From: Mameliella sp. CS4
GTDB taxonomy: Bacteria > Pseudomonadota > Alphaproteobacteria > Rhodobacterales > Rhodobacteraceae
Length of the DNA: 64,000 nt
NCBI RefSeq assembly: GCF_019392335.1
Contig: NZ_JAHXRQ010000003.1
Coordinates: 186,001 to 250,000, forward strand
Direction of reading: 5' to 3'
The notes under the pieces were generated by a model. That model had not been told where the DNA came from. It did not search any database and was given only the letters and a program-made list of their open reading frames with translations. A program made the position numbers and the translations under genes. Shown here one piece after another: positions 25,516 through 34,176 of this stretch (within the stretch, counting starts at the first letter, position 1; each line of letters opens with the position of its first letter).

Positions 25516-27099
25516 ATGTTCGAGCAACTGAAGACACTGGCGGCAGGCATCGGCGACCGCCGGATCGAGACCCTGTTTGCGGATGAGGGCCGGGCCGGGG
25601 CATTTTCGCAGTCGGCAGAAGGCATGCTCTTCGATTATTCCAAGACGCAGATCGACGCCGAGGCGCGCGCAGGCCTGCTGGCCCTGGCCGAGGCGCGCGG
25701 CGTGGCGGCCCGTCGGGACGCGATGTTCGCCGGGGAAAAGATCAACGAGACAGAGGGGCGCGCGGTGCTGCACACCGCCCTGCGCAACCTCGACGGGACC
25801 GAGGTCCGCGTGGATGGCGTGGACGTCATGCCACCGGTCCTGGACACGCTGGGCCGGATGGAGGCGCTGGCGCGCGAGATCCGCGGTTCGGGGATCACGG
25901 ATGTGGTCAACATCGGCATTGGCGGCTCGGACCTGGGGCCGGTCATGGCGACACTGGCGCTGGCGCCTTATCACGACGGGCCGCGCACGCATTTCGTGTC
26001 GAACGTCGATGGCGCCGACATCGCCGACAAGCTGGCGCTATGCGATCCCGAGACGACGCTGTTCATCGTCGCCTCCAAGACATTTACCACCATCGAAACG
26101 ATGACCAACGCGCGCACGGCCAAGGCCTGGCTGGCGGATAGGGGCGTGTCCGACGAGGGACGTTTCATCGCCCTGTCCTCGAACCAGGAAAAGGCGGCAG
26201 AGTTCGGCATCCCGGCGGAGCGCGTGTTCGGATTCGAGGATTGGGTCGGCGGGCGCTATTCGGTCTGGGGACCGATCGGCCTGTCGCTGATGCTGGCGGT
26301 GGGGCCGGAGGACTTTCGCGCCTTTCTGACCGGCGGCATGAAGATGGACCGGCATTTCCAGACCGCCCCCCTGGCCGAAAACCTGCCGGTGCTGCTGGCG
26401 CTTGTGGGGATCTGGCACAATCAGGTGCTGGGCCATGCCACGCGCGCGGTGCTGCCTTATGACAACCGCCTGTCGCGCTTGCCTGCCTACCTGCAACAGC
26501 TGGAGATGGAATCGAACGGTAAGGGCGTCAGCATGGACGGCGCTGATCTGCCCTATCACTCCGGCCCAGTGGTCTGGGGAGAGCCGGGCACCAATGGCCA
26601 GCACGCCTTTTACCAGCTGATCCACCAGGGCACGCGGGTGATCCCGGCGGAATTCCTCGTGGCCGCCAAAGGCCATGAACCGGATCTGAAGCATCACCAC
26701 GAGTTGCTGGTTGCCAATTGCCTGGCCCAGTCCGAGGCGCTGATGCGCGGGCGCGATCTGGATGAGGCGCGCGGCAAGGTCGCGGACAAGTTCGAGGGCG
26801 ACGAGCTGGAGCGGCAGGCGCGGCACCGGGTCTTTCCGGGCAACCGTCCGTCCACGACGCTGATCTATCCGCTGCTCGACCCCGAAACGCTGGGCAAGAT
26901 CATCGCGCTGTATGAACACCGGGTTTTTGTCGAGGGCGTGATCCTTGGCATCAACTCTTTCGACCAGTGGGGCGTGGAGCTTGGCAAGGAACTGGCGACG
27001 GCCCTGGGGCCGATGGTGACGGGGGCTGTGCCGGTCGAAGGCAAGGACGCCTCCACCACGCAGCTTTTGAAGTTCTTGCATACGCACGGAGGCGGCTGA
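25516..27099 (+). CDS. pgi: Glucose-6-phosphate isomerase
   Basis: 527 residues from ATG 25516, with gaggggg upstream; an ATG at 25511 is out of frame. Two SIS domains show [21 protein letters not shown], and the second PGI signature [14 protein letters not shown] with the catalytic lysine. It interconverts glucose-6-P and fructose-6-P, and with zwf-pgl it allows cyclic use of triose or fructose phosphates through the Entner-Doudoroff route. Confidence 0.96.
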   Translation: MFEQLKTLAAGIGDRRIETLFADEGRAGAFSQSAEGMLFDYSKTQIDAEARAGLLALAEARGVAARRDAMFAGEKINETEGRAVLHTALRNLDGTEVRVDGVDVMPPVLDTLGRMEALAREIRGSGITDVVNIGIGGSDLGPVMATLALAPYHDGPRTHFVSNVDGADIADKLALCDPETTLFIVASKTFTTIETMTNARTAKAWLADRGVSDEGRFIALSSNQEKAAEFGIPAERVFGFEDWVGGRYSVWGPIGLSLMLAVGPEDFRAFLTGGMKMDRHFQTAPLAENLPVLLALVGIWHNQVLGHATRAVLPYDNRLSRLPAYLQQLEMESNGKGVSMDGADLPYHSGPVVWGEPGTNGQHAFYQLIHQGTRVIPAEFLVAAKGHEPDLKHHHELLVANCLAQSEALMRGRDLDEARGKVADKFEGDELERQARHRVFPGNRPSTTLIYPLLDPETLGKIIALYEHRVFVEGVILGINSFDQWGVELGKELATALGPMVTGAVPVEGKDASTTQLLKFLHTHGGG

Positions 27100-27193
27100 A
27101 GTTCCTGTTGGTGCGAAAAATATAATGGGGAACAGGAGCGAAAAGAGACGCGTTCTTTGGGCAGACTGAACGGAAAAAAGGAAGGAGTTCAAC

Positions 27194-27751
27194 ATGAAAC
27201 GCTTCATGATGACCGTTGCCGCAACCGCTCTCATCCCCGCTGTCGCGCTGGCGGAAAACCACGAATCCGGCGATGCGATGGACCCGGCCGCCGAGCCGAT
27301 GCCGATGGAACAGGCCGATACGGCGGATCCGATGGAGAAAGCCGATACGGCCGATCCGATGGCGACCGACCCGGATGCGCCCAAGGCCAAAGCGTCGGAT
27401 ACGGCCAAGGCCGATACCGGGTTGACCGGGCCGGTCAAAGCCTCGGTGATCGTCGGCGCGCCGATCTACACTTTGTCGGCCACTGAAAGCGTCGATTGGG
27501 ACGTGAATGTGAACTATGAGACCGTGGCCGACGAGTGGACACGCATCGGTTCGATCGACGATTTCATCGTCGACGAGAATGGCGAGATCACGGGCCTCGT
27601 GGCAGAGGTCGGCGGTTTCCTGGGTGTGGCCGACAAATTGGTCATGCTGCCGATGGATGAAACCAAGATGGTCATGGTGAGCGAGGCGGATTACGCTGTC
27701 GTGACTCCGTTCACCAGCGAGGACCTGTCCGACATGGAGCGGGTCGAGTAA
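27194..27751 (+). CDS. Secreted PRC-barrel domain protein
   Basis: 185 residues. A Sec signal ends at A-L-A-E (about residue 20). Residues 21-75 are low complexity (Ala, Asp, Pro, Met, Lys) with a short tandem repeat. The PRC-barrel lies at about 105-175: E-W-T-R-I-G-S-I-D-D-F-I-V-D-E-N-G-E-I-T-G-L-V-A-E-V-G-G-F-L-G-V. PRC-barrel proteins of this periplasmic kind are common in Rhodobacterales and of unknown role. The upstream 90 bases are AT-rich (gaaaaatataatgg) and probably hold a strong promoter; gaaggag is the ribosome site. Confidence 0.85.
   Translation: MKRFMMTVAATALIPAVALAENHESGDAMDPAAEPMPMEQADTADPMEKADTADPMATDPDAPKAKASDTAKADTGLTGPVKASVIVGAPIYTLSATESVDWDVNVNYETVADEWTRIGSIDDFIVDENGEITGLVAEVGGFLGVADKLVMLPMDETKMVMVSEADYAVVTPFTSEDLSDMERVE
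27314..27362 (+). repeat. 27-base tandem repeat, two copies, inside PRC-barrel gene
   Basis: The units at 27314-27335 and 27341-27362 share 21 of 22 bases at a period of 27, encoding A-D-T-A-D-P-M-E-K and A-D-T-A-D-P-M-A-T. The in-frame period suggests the low-complexity arm grew by slippage or unequal exchange. Confidence 0.8.
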
Positions 27752-27776
27752 CCCACTACACCCGACAGAGTTATTT

Positions 27777-27807
27777 CGCCCGGGGCCATTTGCGCCCCGG
27801 GCGTTTT
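27777..27807 (+). terminator. Terminator after PRC-barrel gene
   Basis: A perfect 10-base GC stem (27777-27786 with 27794-27803) and 7-base loop are followed by tttt. On the other strand the hairpin is followed by a poorer T tract, so it mainly serves the plus-strand gene, though it may also help end the convergent cupin gene. Confidence 0.85.
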
Positions 27808-27815
27808 CGTATGTG

Positions 27816-28241
27816 TCAGCCCGGGATGTCGAAATCGGGCGGGGCCAGCTCGAAACCCTCGAAGCGGAAACCCGGTGAAACGGTGCAGCCGACAAGGGTC
27901 CAGTCCCCCAGCGATTGCGCGGCCTGCCAGTGACCGGGTTCGACGATCCCCTGCGGGCGCTGCCCCTGTGACAGGTCCGGCCCCAACACCATGTCATCGC
28001 GCGGGCCTTGGTCGGTTGCGGCACGCATCAGGCGCAGCGGGCTGCCGGCGTAGAAATGCCAGATTTCGCCCGCATCGACCCGATGCCAATGGCTGCGCTC
28101 CTCCCCTTTCAGCAGGAAATAGATGCAGGTGCCGGCCGCGCGTCTGCCGTCATCGGTCTCGGCCTCCCATGTCTGCCGGTAATGCCCGCCTTCGGGGTGT
28201 GGCGACAGGCCCAGCAGGGCGATGATCTCTTTAGCGGTCAT
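27816..28241 (-). CDS. Cupin domain protein (DUF985/Cupin_5)
   Basis: 141 residues. The DUF985 cupin begins with L-S-P-H-P-E-G-G-H-Y-R-Q-T-W, then I-Y-F-L-L-K-G-E-E-R-S-H-W-H-R-V-D and E-I-W-H-F-Y-A-G, with candidate metal-ligand histidines, and ends G-C-T-V-S-P-G-F-R-F-E-G-F-E. Members are small cytosolic beta-barrels of unknown activity. It is a single gene convergent with the PRC-barrel gene and divergent from the endolysin. Confidence 0.88.
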   Translation of the reverse strand: MTAKEIIALLGLSPHPEGGHYRQTWEAETDDGRRAAGTCIYFLLKGEERSHWHRVDAGEIWHFYAGSPLRLMRAATDQGPRDDMVLGPDLSQGQRPQGIVEPGHWQAAQSLGDWTLVGCTVSPGFRFEGFELAPPDFDIPG

Positions 28242-28324
28242 GCAACGTACGGTCCTGTGAGGATTGGTTAAGAGCTGCGGCGCACCCTCAGGCCATCGAG
28301 AGTGAACCGAGCAGGAGAGACTGG

Positions 28325-28948
28325 ATGTCGACTCTGACCCCCCGCGTCCGCAGGATGGCCGAGGAAATCGTTGCCCGCGAGGGCGGATATGTCAACGACC
28401 CGGACGATCCGGGTGGCGCCACGAAATATGGCGTCACCATCCACACGATGCGCCGTCTGGGCCTGGACCTAGACGGCAATGGACATGTCGATGCTGCGGA
28501 CGTGCGCCAGATCACCCGCGACCAGGCGGTGACGATCTTTCTGACCCACTACTTCCTGAAACCGCGCATCGCGGAATTGCCGGAGCCTCTGCATGCCACG
28601 GTCTTTGACATGTATGTCAACGCGGGTGGTAACGCGGTCAAGATCCTGCAGCGACTGCTGAACCAGATGGGGGAACAGGTCACGGTGGATGGTGCCATTG
28701 GCCCGCACACCATCGCCGCCACGGCGCGCGCCTATGGCAAGGCGCCGCATCACATGGTGGATGCCTATGGGATCGCGCGGCGCAACTATTACTTCCGCAT
28801 CGCCGACAACCGTCCGGCCTCGCGCAAATACGCGCGCACCCGCGCGGGCGGAAAAGGCGGCTGGATCAAGCGCGCCGAAGAGTTCATTGCGCCCAAGTAC
28901 CACATGACGGAGGCCGAGTTTCACGCCCGGGTGGCGGCATGGGGCTGA
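28325..28948 (+). CDS. GH108-type endolysin (holin-associated N-acetylmuramidase) with EF-hand-like loop
   Basis: 207 residues. The glycoside hydrolase 108 start R-E-G-G-Y-V-N-D-P-D-D-P-G-G-A-T-K-Y-G-V-T is clear, with E19 in R-E-G-G as the expected catalytic acid; the later A-N-D... peptidoglycan-binding-3 region follows (V-D-G-A-I-G-P-H-T). No signal peptide is seen, so export would need the holin encoded next, with which it overlaps by 10 bases. Residues 48-59 (D-L-D-G-N-G-H-V-D-A-A-D) make a canonical 12-residue EF-hand loop with acidic or Asn ligands at positions 1, 3, 5, 9 and 12. A matching endolysin-holin pair outside the main cluster releases the R. capsulatus gene transfer agent. 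No other phage gene is near. Confidence 0.85.
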   Translation: MSTLTPRVRRMAEEIVAREGGYVNDPDDPGGATKYGVTIHTMRRLGLDLDGNGHVDAADVRQITRDQAVTIFLTHYFLKPRIAELPEPLHATVFDMYVNAGGNAVKILQRLLNQMGEQVTVDGAIGPHTIAATARAYGKAPHHMVDAYGIARRNYYFRIADNRPASRKYARTRAGGKGGWIKRAEEFIAPKYHMTEAEFHARVAAWG

Positions 28949-29502
28949 TCGGTCAGATCCTTGGCGCGCTGTTCGGCCCTGGCCGCAACGTGGTGACGGA
29001 GACAGCGGAGGTGTTCCGTGTCAATGCCGAGGCGCAGGCGCAGCGCGGTCACGAGGCGCAGGCCGCGGCGCTGGCGCAGATGGCGGGCGAGTTCCGCATT
29101 CGCCGTCGCGGCTGGTTTGACCGGCTGATGGATGCCTTGAATCGTGTACCACGCCCGGCGATGGCGCTGGGGACGCTGGGCATGTTTGTCGCGGCGATGG
29201 TCGACCCGGTCTGGTTCGCGGCGCGTATGGCGGGCATCGCCCTGGTGCCAGAGCCGCTGTGGTGGCTGTTGGCGGCCATCGTCAGCTTTTACTTCGGCGC
29301 GCGCCACCAGGCCAAAGGGCAGGATTTCCAGCGCGACCTGGCGGTGACGATGGCGGCGGTCCCGCAGGTGGTGCAGACGGTCAAGGATGTCGAGGCGCTG
29401 CGCGATGTGACGCCCGATGCCGATGCCCCGGTCGAAACCGCGACCTTCGAGGTGCCGTCGGACAATCCGGCACTTGCCGACTGGCGGCGGTCCTCCGGCT
29501 AG
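28939..29502 (+). CDS. Holin, 3TM family
   Basis: 187 residues. The N-terminal amphipathic half (residues 1-60) is followed by R-R-R-G-W-F-D-R-L-M-D-A, then hydrophobic helices at about 73-95 and 103-120 (P-L-W-W-L-L-A-A-I-V-S-F-Y-F-G-A), and a charged C-terminus with A-K-G-Q-D-F-Q-R-D. This fits the 3TM-holin family seen in GTA and phage lysis cassettes. It opens the inner membrane to let the signal-less muramidase reach peptidoglycan. It starts within the endolysin gene and is followed after 27 bases by a strong terminator, making a closed two-gene unit. Confidence 0.82.
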   Translation: MGLIGQILGALFGPGRNVVTETAEVFRVNAEAQAQRGHEAQAAALAQMAGEFRIRRRGWFDRLMDALNRVPRPAMALGTLGMFVAAMVDPVWFAARMAGIALVPEPLWWLLAAIVSFYFGARHQAKGQDFQRDLAVTMAAVPQVVQTVKDVEALRDVTPDADAPVETATFEVPSDNPALADWRRSSG

Positions 29503-29529
29503 CGGATTTCCCCGATCTCGATACGATTG

Positions 29530-29558
29530 CCGCGCTCCTGCAAGGGGCGCGGTTTTTT
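29530..29558 (+). terminator. Terminator closing endolysin-holin unit
   Basis: A nine-base stem (29530-29538 with 29544-29552, one G-U pair), 5-base loop, is followed by six T. It separates the lysis pair from ccmF. Confidence 0.88.
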
Positions 29559-29656
29559 CGTGGCGCGGGTGGTACGTATATCATTGCGACAATGTGATCG
29601 GGGAAACCGGGCGAAAAGGATTGGCGCGGGAGGGCGTCACAACTATAACGCAAGAC

Positions 29657-31624
29657 ATGATTACAGAACTCGGACACTTCGCCCTGATCCTGGCCTTCCT
29701 GGTTTCACTGGTTCAGATGGTCATGCCCCTGGTGGGCGCACACAAGCGATGGCCCGGGTGGATGGCCGTGGCGGAACCGGCGGCGACGCTGCAACTCCTG
29801 CTGGTGGCCAGCAGTTTCGCGGCCCTGACCTATGCCTTTGTCGTGTCCGATTTCTCGTTGAAACTGGTCTACGAGAACAGCCATTCGGCCAAGCCGATGC
29901 TCTACAAGATCTCGGGCGTCTGGGGCAACCACGAGGGGTCGATGCTGCTCTGGGTGTTGATCCTGGCACTCTTCGGGGCCTGTGCCGCCTGGTTCGGCAC
30001 CAATATCCCACCGACACTGCGCGCCCGCGTTCTGGCTGTCCAAAGCTCGATCTCGGCGGCGTTTTATGCCTTCATCATCTTCACCTCGAACCCGTTCACG
30101 CGTCTCAGCGTCCCGCCTATCGACGGCACCGACCTGAACCCGTTGTTGCAGGACCCGGGGCTCGCCTTTCACCCGCCGTTCCTCTACCTGGGCTACGTCG
30201 GGCTGAGCATCTGCTTTTCCTTCGCAGTGGCGGCGTTGATCGAGGGGCGGGTGGACGCGGCCTGGGGGCGCTGGGTGCGGCCCTGGACGCTCGCGGCCTG
30301 GATCTTTCTGACCATCGGCATCGCCCTGGGATCCTGGTGGGCCTACTACGAGCTGGGCTGGGGCGGTTTCTGGTTCTGGGACCCGGTCGAGAATGCCAGC
30401 TTCATGCCCTGGCTCTTTGCCGCCGCGCTGTTGCATTCGGCCATCGTCGTGGAAAAGCGCGAGTCGCTCAAAAGCTGGACCATCCTTCTGGCGATCCTGG
30501 CCTTCGGGTTCTCTTTGATCGGCACTTTCATCGTGCGGTCCGGCCTGCTGACGAGCGTCCATGCCTTCGCGAATGACCCGGTGCGCGGCAAGTTCATCCT
30601 ATATATCCTGCTGTTCTTCACCGGCGGTGCGCTGACGCTCTTCGCGGCACGGGCCAAGGTGATGGAGTCCAAAGGCGTCTTTGGCATCGTCAGCCGAGAA
30701 AGCGCGCTGGTCGTGAACAACATCCTGCTGGCAGTATCCAGCTTTGTCGTCTTCGTCGGCACCATGTGGCCCTTCCTGGCCGAGATGCTGTTCGAACGAA
30801 AGCTGTCGGTGGGCGCGCCCTTCTTCAACATGGCCTTCACCCCTTTCATGGTGGTGCTGGGTCTGGTCCTGCCTGTTGGCGCGATGATCAGCTGGAAACG
30901 GGGCAAGCTGGACCGCATTCTGCGCTCGCTCACCCCGGCCTTTGGTCTGGCCATCGCGCTGATGGGGCTGGTCTGGGCGATGCAGACCGGGCGCAGTCTG
31001 ATGGGGCCGATTGGCGTCTTCTTGGGCACATGGATCGTGGCGGGGGCCGTGACCGATCTGATCGGGCGCACGGGCCAGTCGCGCGATTTCTCGCGCCTGT
31101 TGCGGTTGCCGCGCGCCGATTGGGGCAAGACCGTGGCCCATTCCGGCCTTGGCATCACCATGCTGGGGATCGCCGGGCTGCTGGCCTGGCAAGAGGAAGA
31201 CATCCGTGTCGCCCATATCGATGAGCCTTGGACCGTGGGTGCCTTCGAATTCACGCTGCTGAGCGTCAACCAGGTGCAGGGTCCGAACTACCGTTCGACA
31301 ATGGGTGAGGTGCGGGTCATGGCCGATGGCCGCGAGATTGCGGTGCTGAACCCGGAAAAGCGGATCTACCCGGTTGCGCAGATGCCCACGACCGAGGCGG
31401 CCATTGATTATCGCGTGATGCGCGATGTCTATGTGGTGATCGGCGATCCGCAGGATGACGGCGGATGGGTCATGCGGGTCTATATCAAGCCGCTGGCCAA
31501 CTGGATCTGGGCGGGTGCGATCATCATGGCCCTGGGCGGCTGTCTGAGCCTGTCCGACCGTCGCTACCGGATCGCCGCCGGGGCACGCAAGACCACACCG
31601 GCACAAGGGGTGCCCGCGGAATGA
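29657..31624 (+). CDS. ccmF: Cytochrome c-type biogenesis protein CcmF
   Basis: 655 residues from ATG 29657; the longer frame starts within the holin. About 14-15 membrane helices. The tryptophan-rich WWD haem-handling signature is G-W-G-G-F-W-F-W-D-P-V-E-N-A-S, preceded by G-S-W-W-A-Y-Y-E, with the conserved periplasmic histidines around it. CcmF with CcmH ligates haem to apocytochromes c in the periplasm. It overlaps ccmH by four bases. The ribosome site is weak. ccmG and ccmE are not in this window. Confidence 0.95.
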   Translation: MITELGHFALILAFLVSLVQMVMPLVGAHKRWPGWMAVAEPAATLQLLLVASSFAALTYAFVVSDFSLKLVYENSHSAKPMLYKISGVWGNHEGSMLLWVLILALFGACAAWFGTNIPPTLRARVLAVQSSISAAFYAFIIFTSNPFTRLSVPPIDGTDLNPLLQDPGLAFHPPFLYLGYVGLSICFSFAVAALIEGRVDAAWGRWVRPWTLAAWIFLTIGIALGSWWAYYELGWGGFWFWDPVENASFMPWLFAAALLHSAIVVEKRESLKSWTILLAILAFGFSLIGTFIVRSGLLTSVHAFANDPVRGKFILYILLFFTGGALTLFAARAKVMESKGVFGIVSRESALVVNNILLAVSSFVVFVGTMWPFLAEMLFERKLSVGAPFFNMAFTPFMVVLGLVLPVGAMISWKRGKLDRILRSLTPAFGLAIALMGLVWAMQTGRSLMGPIGVFLGTWIVAGAVTDLIGRTGQSRDFSRLLRLPRADWGKTVAHSGLGITMLGIAGLLAWQEEDIRVAHIDEPWTVGAFEFTLLSVNQVQGPNYRSTMGEVRVMADGREIAVLNPEKRIYPVAQMPTTEAAIDYRVMRDVYVVIGDPQDDGGWVMRVYIKPLANWIWAGAIIMALGGCLSLSDRRYRIAAGARKTTPAQGVPAE

Positions 31625-32118
31625 GACTGAGAGCCCGTCGGCAGGGTGGAACCCCGCCCTACATCCTTGGCCTGCTGTTTGCGCTGGTGGCCAGCGTGGC
31701 GCTGGCGGTCCAGCCGGACGAGATGCTGGACGATCCGGCCCTTGAAGCCCGGGCGCGGGACATCTCGGCGGGACTGCGGTGCCTTGTCTGCCAGAACGAG
31801 AGCATCGACGAGAGCAACGCCTCGCTGGCGCGTGACCTGCGCCTATTGGTGCGTGAGCGGATCATGGCGGGCGACACCAACGAGGAAGTGGTGGATTTCA
31901 TCGTCGACCGCTACGGCGAGTTTGTCCTGCTGAAACCGACGACAGGCGGCTGGAACTGGCTGCTCTGGGCCTCTGGGCCCGGGCTGTTCCTGCTGGCCCT
32001 GGTCGTGGGTATGGCCTATGTGCGCCGCCGCTCGCAGGCGGGAGGGGCAGGGGATGACGGGCTGTCTCCGGAAGAGCAGACGCGCCTTGACGAATTGCTG
32101 AAAGGCGAAGAGGGCTGA
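31621..32118 (+). CDS. ccmH: Cytochrome c-type biogenesis protein CcmH (CcmL-type)
   Basis: 165 residues from ATG 31621 inside the ccmF stop. A signal-like N-terminal helix (residues 13-30), the thiol motif L-R-C54-L-V-C57-Q-N, and a C-terminal membrane helix (about 116-135) match the short CcmH form, which reduces the apocytochrome c CxxCH thiols. It lacks the TPR part found in the E. coli fusion, which is a separate gene (ccmI) in Rhodobacter. Confidence 0.95.
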   Translation: MRLRARRQGGTPPYILGLLFALVASVALAVQPDEMLDDPALEARARDISAGLRCLVCQNESIDESNASLARDLRLLVRERIMAGDTNEEVVDFIVDRYGEFVLLKPTTGGWNWLLWASGPGLFLLALVVGMAYVRRRSQAGGAGDDGLSPEEQTRLDELLKGEEG

Positions 32119-32135
32119 GGCGCCCCGGGTAGGGA

Positions 32136-32513
32136 CTATGCCGGCGCGCCCATCTGTTTCGACACGTACCACTGCGTCCCGCAGGGGGTGCGAAATCCAC
32201 CGCGACGGTCGCCGTCGCCCTTTTCCATCACCGGCTGGATTTCCACCGCGCCCAGTTCCAGTGCGCTGGTAAAGGCCGCGTCGGGATCGGGCAGGTAGAG
32301 GTGGATGACCGCGCCCGCGGCCCCTTCGGCCCCGCCCATCATCAGGATGGAATCGCCGATACGGCACTCAGCGTGCATGATCCTGTCGCCGTCGTGAAAG
32401 ACCCGCAGCCGGGTGGCGCCAAAGACCGCCTCGCAGAAGTTGAGGACGGCCTCGGGGTCGGGCACGACGAGATAGGGCGAAAGATCGGTGTAGCCGTCGG
32501 GTTTATAGCTCAT
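32136..32513 (-). CDS. VOC family protein, PhnB-like
   Basis: 125 residues from the ATG at 32513 (M-S-Y-K-P-D-G-Y, the usual PhnB-like opening); an ATG at 32525 adds four residues. It has two beta-alpha-beta-beta-beta modules: Y-L-V-V-P-D-P-E-A-V-L-N-F-C-E-A-V-F-G-A and V-I-H-L-Y-L-P-D-P-D-A-A-F. The first metal ligand His is replaced as in many YdcJ/PhnB homologues. Glyoxalase/bleomycin-resistance fold; activity unknown. It is convergent with ccmH. Confidence 0.85.
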   Translation of the reverse strand: MSYKPDGYTDLSPYLVVPDPEAVLNFCEAVFGATRLRVFHDGDRIMHAECRIGDSILMMGGAEGAAGAVIHLYLPDPDAAFTSALELGAVEIQPVMEKGDGDRRGGFRTPCGTQWYVSKQMGAPA

Positions 32514-32737
32514 GGCCGCGAGCATGACAGGCCGGGGGCGCCAGGGTCAACGGCGATGGACCCGCCTGCGGCTTTCTGCTAGGCGCGTCTCACGGGTCCG
32601 CAGTTCACCCAGGCGCCGCCTTTCGCTAAACCTGCGATCATCGAATGATCCTTGGTGTACCTTCACGATACCCATGGACAAGGGCGGCCCTCCTCTCCCC
32701 GGCACAGGGGACGCGGTATCGGTGACGGAGGACACAG

Positions 32738-33241
32738 ATGTCTCGTGATCCCATTGCCCTGACCATTCCCGACCTGTCGATTTTCGCCAAGTCCCTGCGC
32801 GCGGGGCTGGAAAACCCGCCCTCGCACCTCGAGATGCTGGGCCTGATCGCCCGCGCGGCGGGCTATCGCAACTATCAGCATATGCGCGCGCGGCTGGCCG
32901 ACACCCCGGCAGAGCCGCTGGACGACCGGGCGGTTGCCCGGGCGGCACGGTTCTTTGACGCTGCGGCCCGGTTCACGGACTGGCCGGGGCGCACGTCCGT
33001 ACAGGGCCTCTGCCTCTGGGTGATCTGGGCGCAACTGTCGCCCGCGACCACCTGGACGGAACGCGAGATCAGCGCCCGGATCGACACGCTTTGCAGCTTT
33101 CGCGACGCGGCCCAGATCCGCCGCGCGATGATCGAACACGGGCTTTTGCAGCGCGACCGCGACGGCAGCGCCTATGCCCGGCTGGAACGTCGTCCCAGCG
33201 CCGAGGCCCGTGCGCTGATTGCCCGCGTGTTGCGGCCGTGA
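32738..33241 (+). CDS. DUF2087 domain protein
   Basis: 167 residues with ggaggacac as ribosome site. The N-terminal half (F-A-K-S-L-R-A-G-L...H-L-E-M-L-G-L-I-A-R-A-A-G-Y-R-N-Y-Q-H-M) resembles a small helical domain paired with glyoxalase-related proteins. The second half (W-V-I-W-A-Q-L-S-P...T-E-R-E-I-S-A-R-I-D...D-A-A-Q-I-R-R-A-M-I-E-H-G-L-L-Q-R-D-R-D-G-S-A-Y) is the DUF2087 helix-turn-helix-like module. It may bind DNA. Regulatory target unknown; it stands alone between the VOC and enoyl-CoA hydratase genes. Confidence 0.75.
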   Translation: MSRDPIALTIPDLSIFAKSLRAGLENPPSHLEMLGLIARAAGYRNYQHMRARLADTPAEPLDDRAVARAARFFDAAARFTDWPGRTSVQGLCLWVIWAQLSPATTWTEREISARIDTLCSFRDAAQIRRAMIEHGLLQRDRDGSAYARLERRPSAEARALIARVLRP

Positions 33242-33311
33242 CGCGGCGTTTGGCTTTGCCATTCCCCCGCCCGCGATGTTTGATGCCGGCAAGGTTACAG
33301 GGAGCACACCC

Positions 33312-34088
33312 ATGCAATACGACATGATCACCTACGCGGTGGCCGAGGATATCGCCACCGTGACGCTGAACCGGCCAGACGTGATGAACGCGCTCAACTC
33401 CCAGATGCGGGCCGAGATCACCGACGCGGTCGACCGTGGCGGGCGCGAAGCGCGGGTCGTGGTGCTGACAGGATCGGGACGATCCTTCTGTTCCGGGCAG
33501 GATCTGGGCGATGGCGGCAATGCCGCCAACCTGGACCTGGAACGGACCCTGCGCGACGAATATGTCCCCATGCTGCGGGCGATCTATGACTGCCCGGTGC
33601 CGACCATCAGCGCGGTCAATGGGGCTGCGGCGGGGGCGGGCGCCAACCTGGCCCTGTCGGCCGACGTGGTGATCGCGGCGGAATCGGCGTTCTTCCTGCA
33701 GGCCTTTACCCGGATCGGGCTGATCCCGGATGCGGGAGGGACGTGGTTGTTGCCGCGTCAGATGGGGCTGGCCAAGGCGATGGGTGCTGCGCTCTTTGCC
33801 GAAAAGATCACCGCGGCACAGGCGGATGCCTGGGGCATGATCTGGGAAGCGGTGGCCGACGACGTCTTTGGCGCCCATGTCGCGGCGCGCGCCCGGCACC
33901 TGGCCCAGGGGCCGACAGCGGCCTATGCGCGTGTGAAACAGGCGCTGCGGGCCTCTTATGACAATGACCTTGAGGCGCAGCTGGGGGTCGAGTCGAAGCT
34001 GCAGGGGGAATGCGGCAAGACGCGGGACTTCAAAGAGGGTGTCGTTGCCTTTCACGAAAAACGCCCGGCGGTCTACGAGGGGCGTTGA
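33312..34088 (+). CDS. Enoyl-CoA hydratase/isomerase family protein, PaaG-like
   Basis: 258 residues from ATG 33312, with caggga upstream. Crotonase fold: L-N-R-P-D-V-M-N-A-L-N, the first oxyanion loop S-F-C-S-G-Q-D-L, the second N-G-A-A-A-G-A-G-A-N-L-A-L, and I-G-L-I-P-D-A-G-G-T-W-L-L-P-R, which is the PaaG pattern (Asp instead of one catalytic Glu). PaaG isomerises ring-1,2-epoxyphenylacetyl-CoA and handles cis/trans enoyl-CoA. No other phenylacetate genes are near, so the substrate is uncertain. A GC-rich repeat follows the stop. Confidence 0.85.
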   Translation: MQYDMITYAVAEDIATVTLNRPDVMNALNSQMRAEITDAVDRGGREARVVVLTGSGRSFCSGQDLGDGGNAANLDLERTLRDEYVPMLRAIYDCPVPTISAVNGAAAGAGANLALSADVVIAAESAFFLQAFTRIGLIPDAGGTWLLPRQMGLAKAMGAALFAEKITAAQADAWGMIWEAVADDVFGAHVAARARHLAQGPTAAYARVKQALRASYDNDLEAQLGVESKLQGECGKTRDFKEGVVAFHEKRPAVYEGR

Positions 34089-34096
34089 GGACTGTT

Positions 34097-34140
34097 GGGG
34101 GGCTCTGCCCCCCGCCTTCGGCTCCCCCCGGAGGTATTTA
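34097..34140. repeat. GC-rich hairpin repeat of the Rhodobacterales intergenic type
   Basis: Stem 34097-34103 with 34107-34113 (loop tct) is followed by a second small hairpin gccttcggc and then tccccccggaggtattta. This arrangement resembles a short repeat I recall being scattered after genes in many Rhodobacterales genomes. It may act as a terminator or processing site after the hydratase gene. Confidence 0.5.
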
Positions 34141-34176
34141 TCGGCCCAAAGAAACAGGGTGGCGGCGCCGCTGCCT

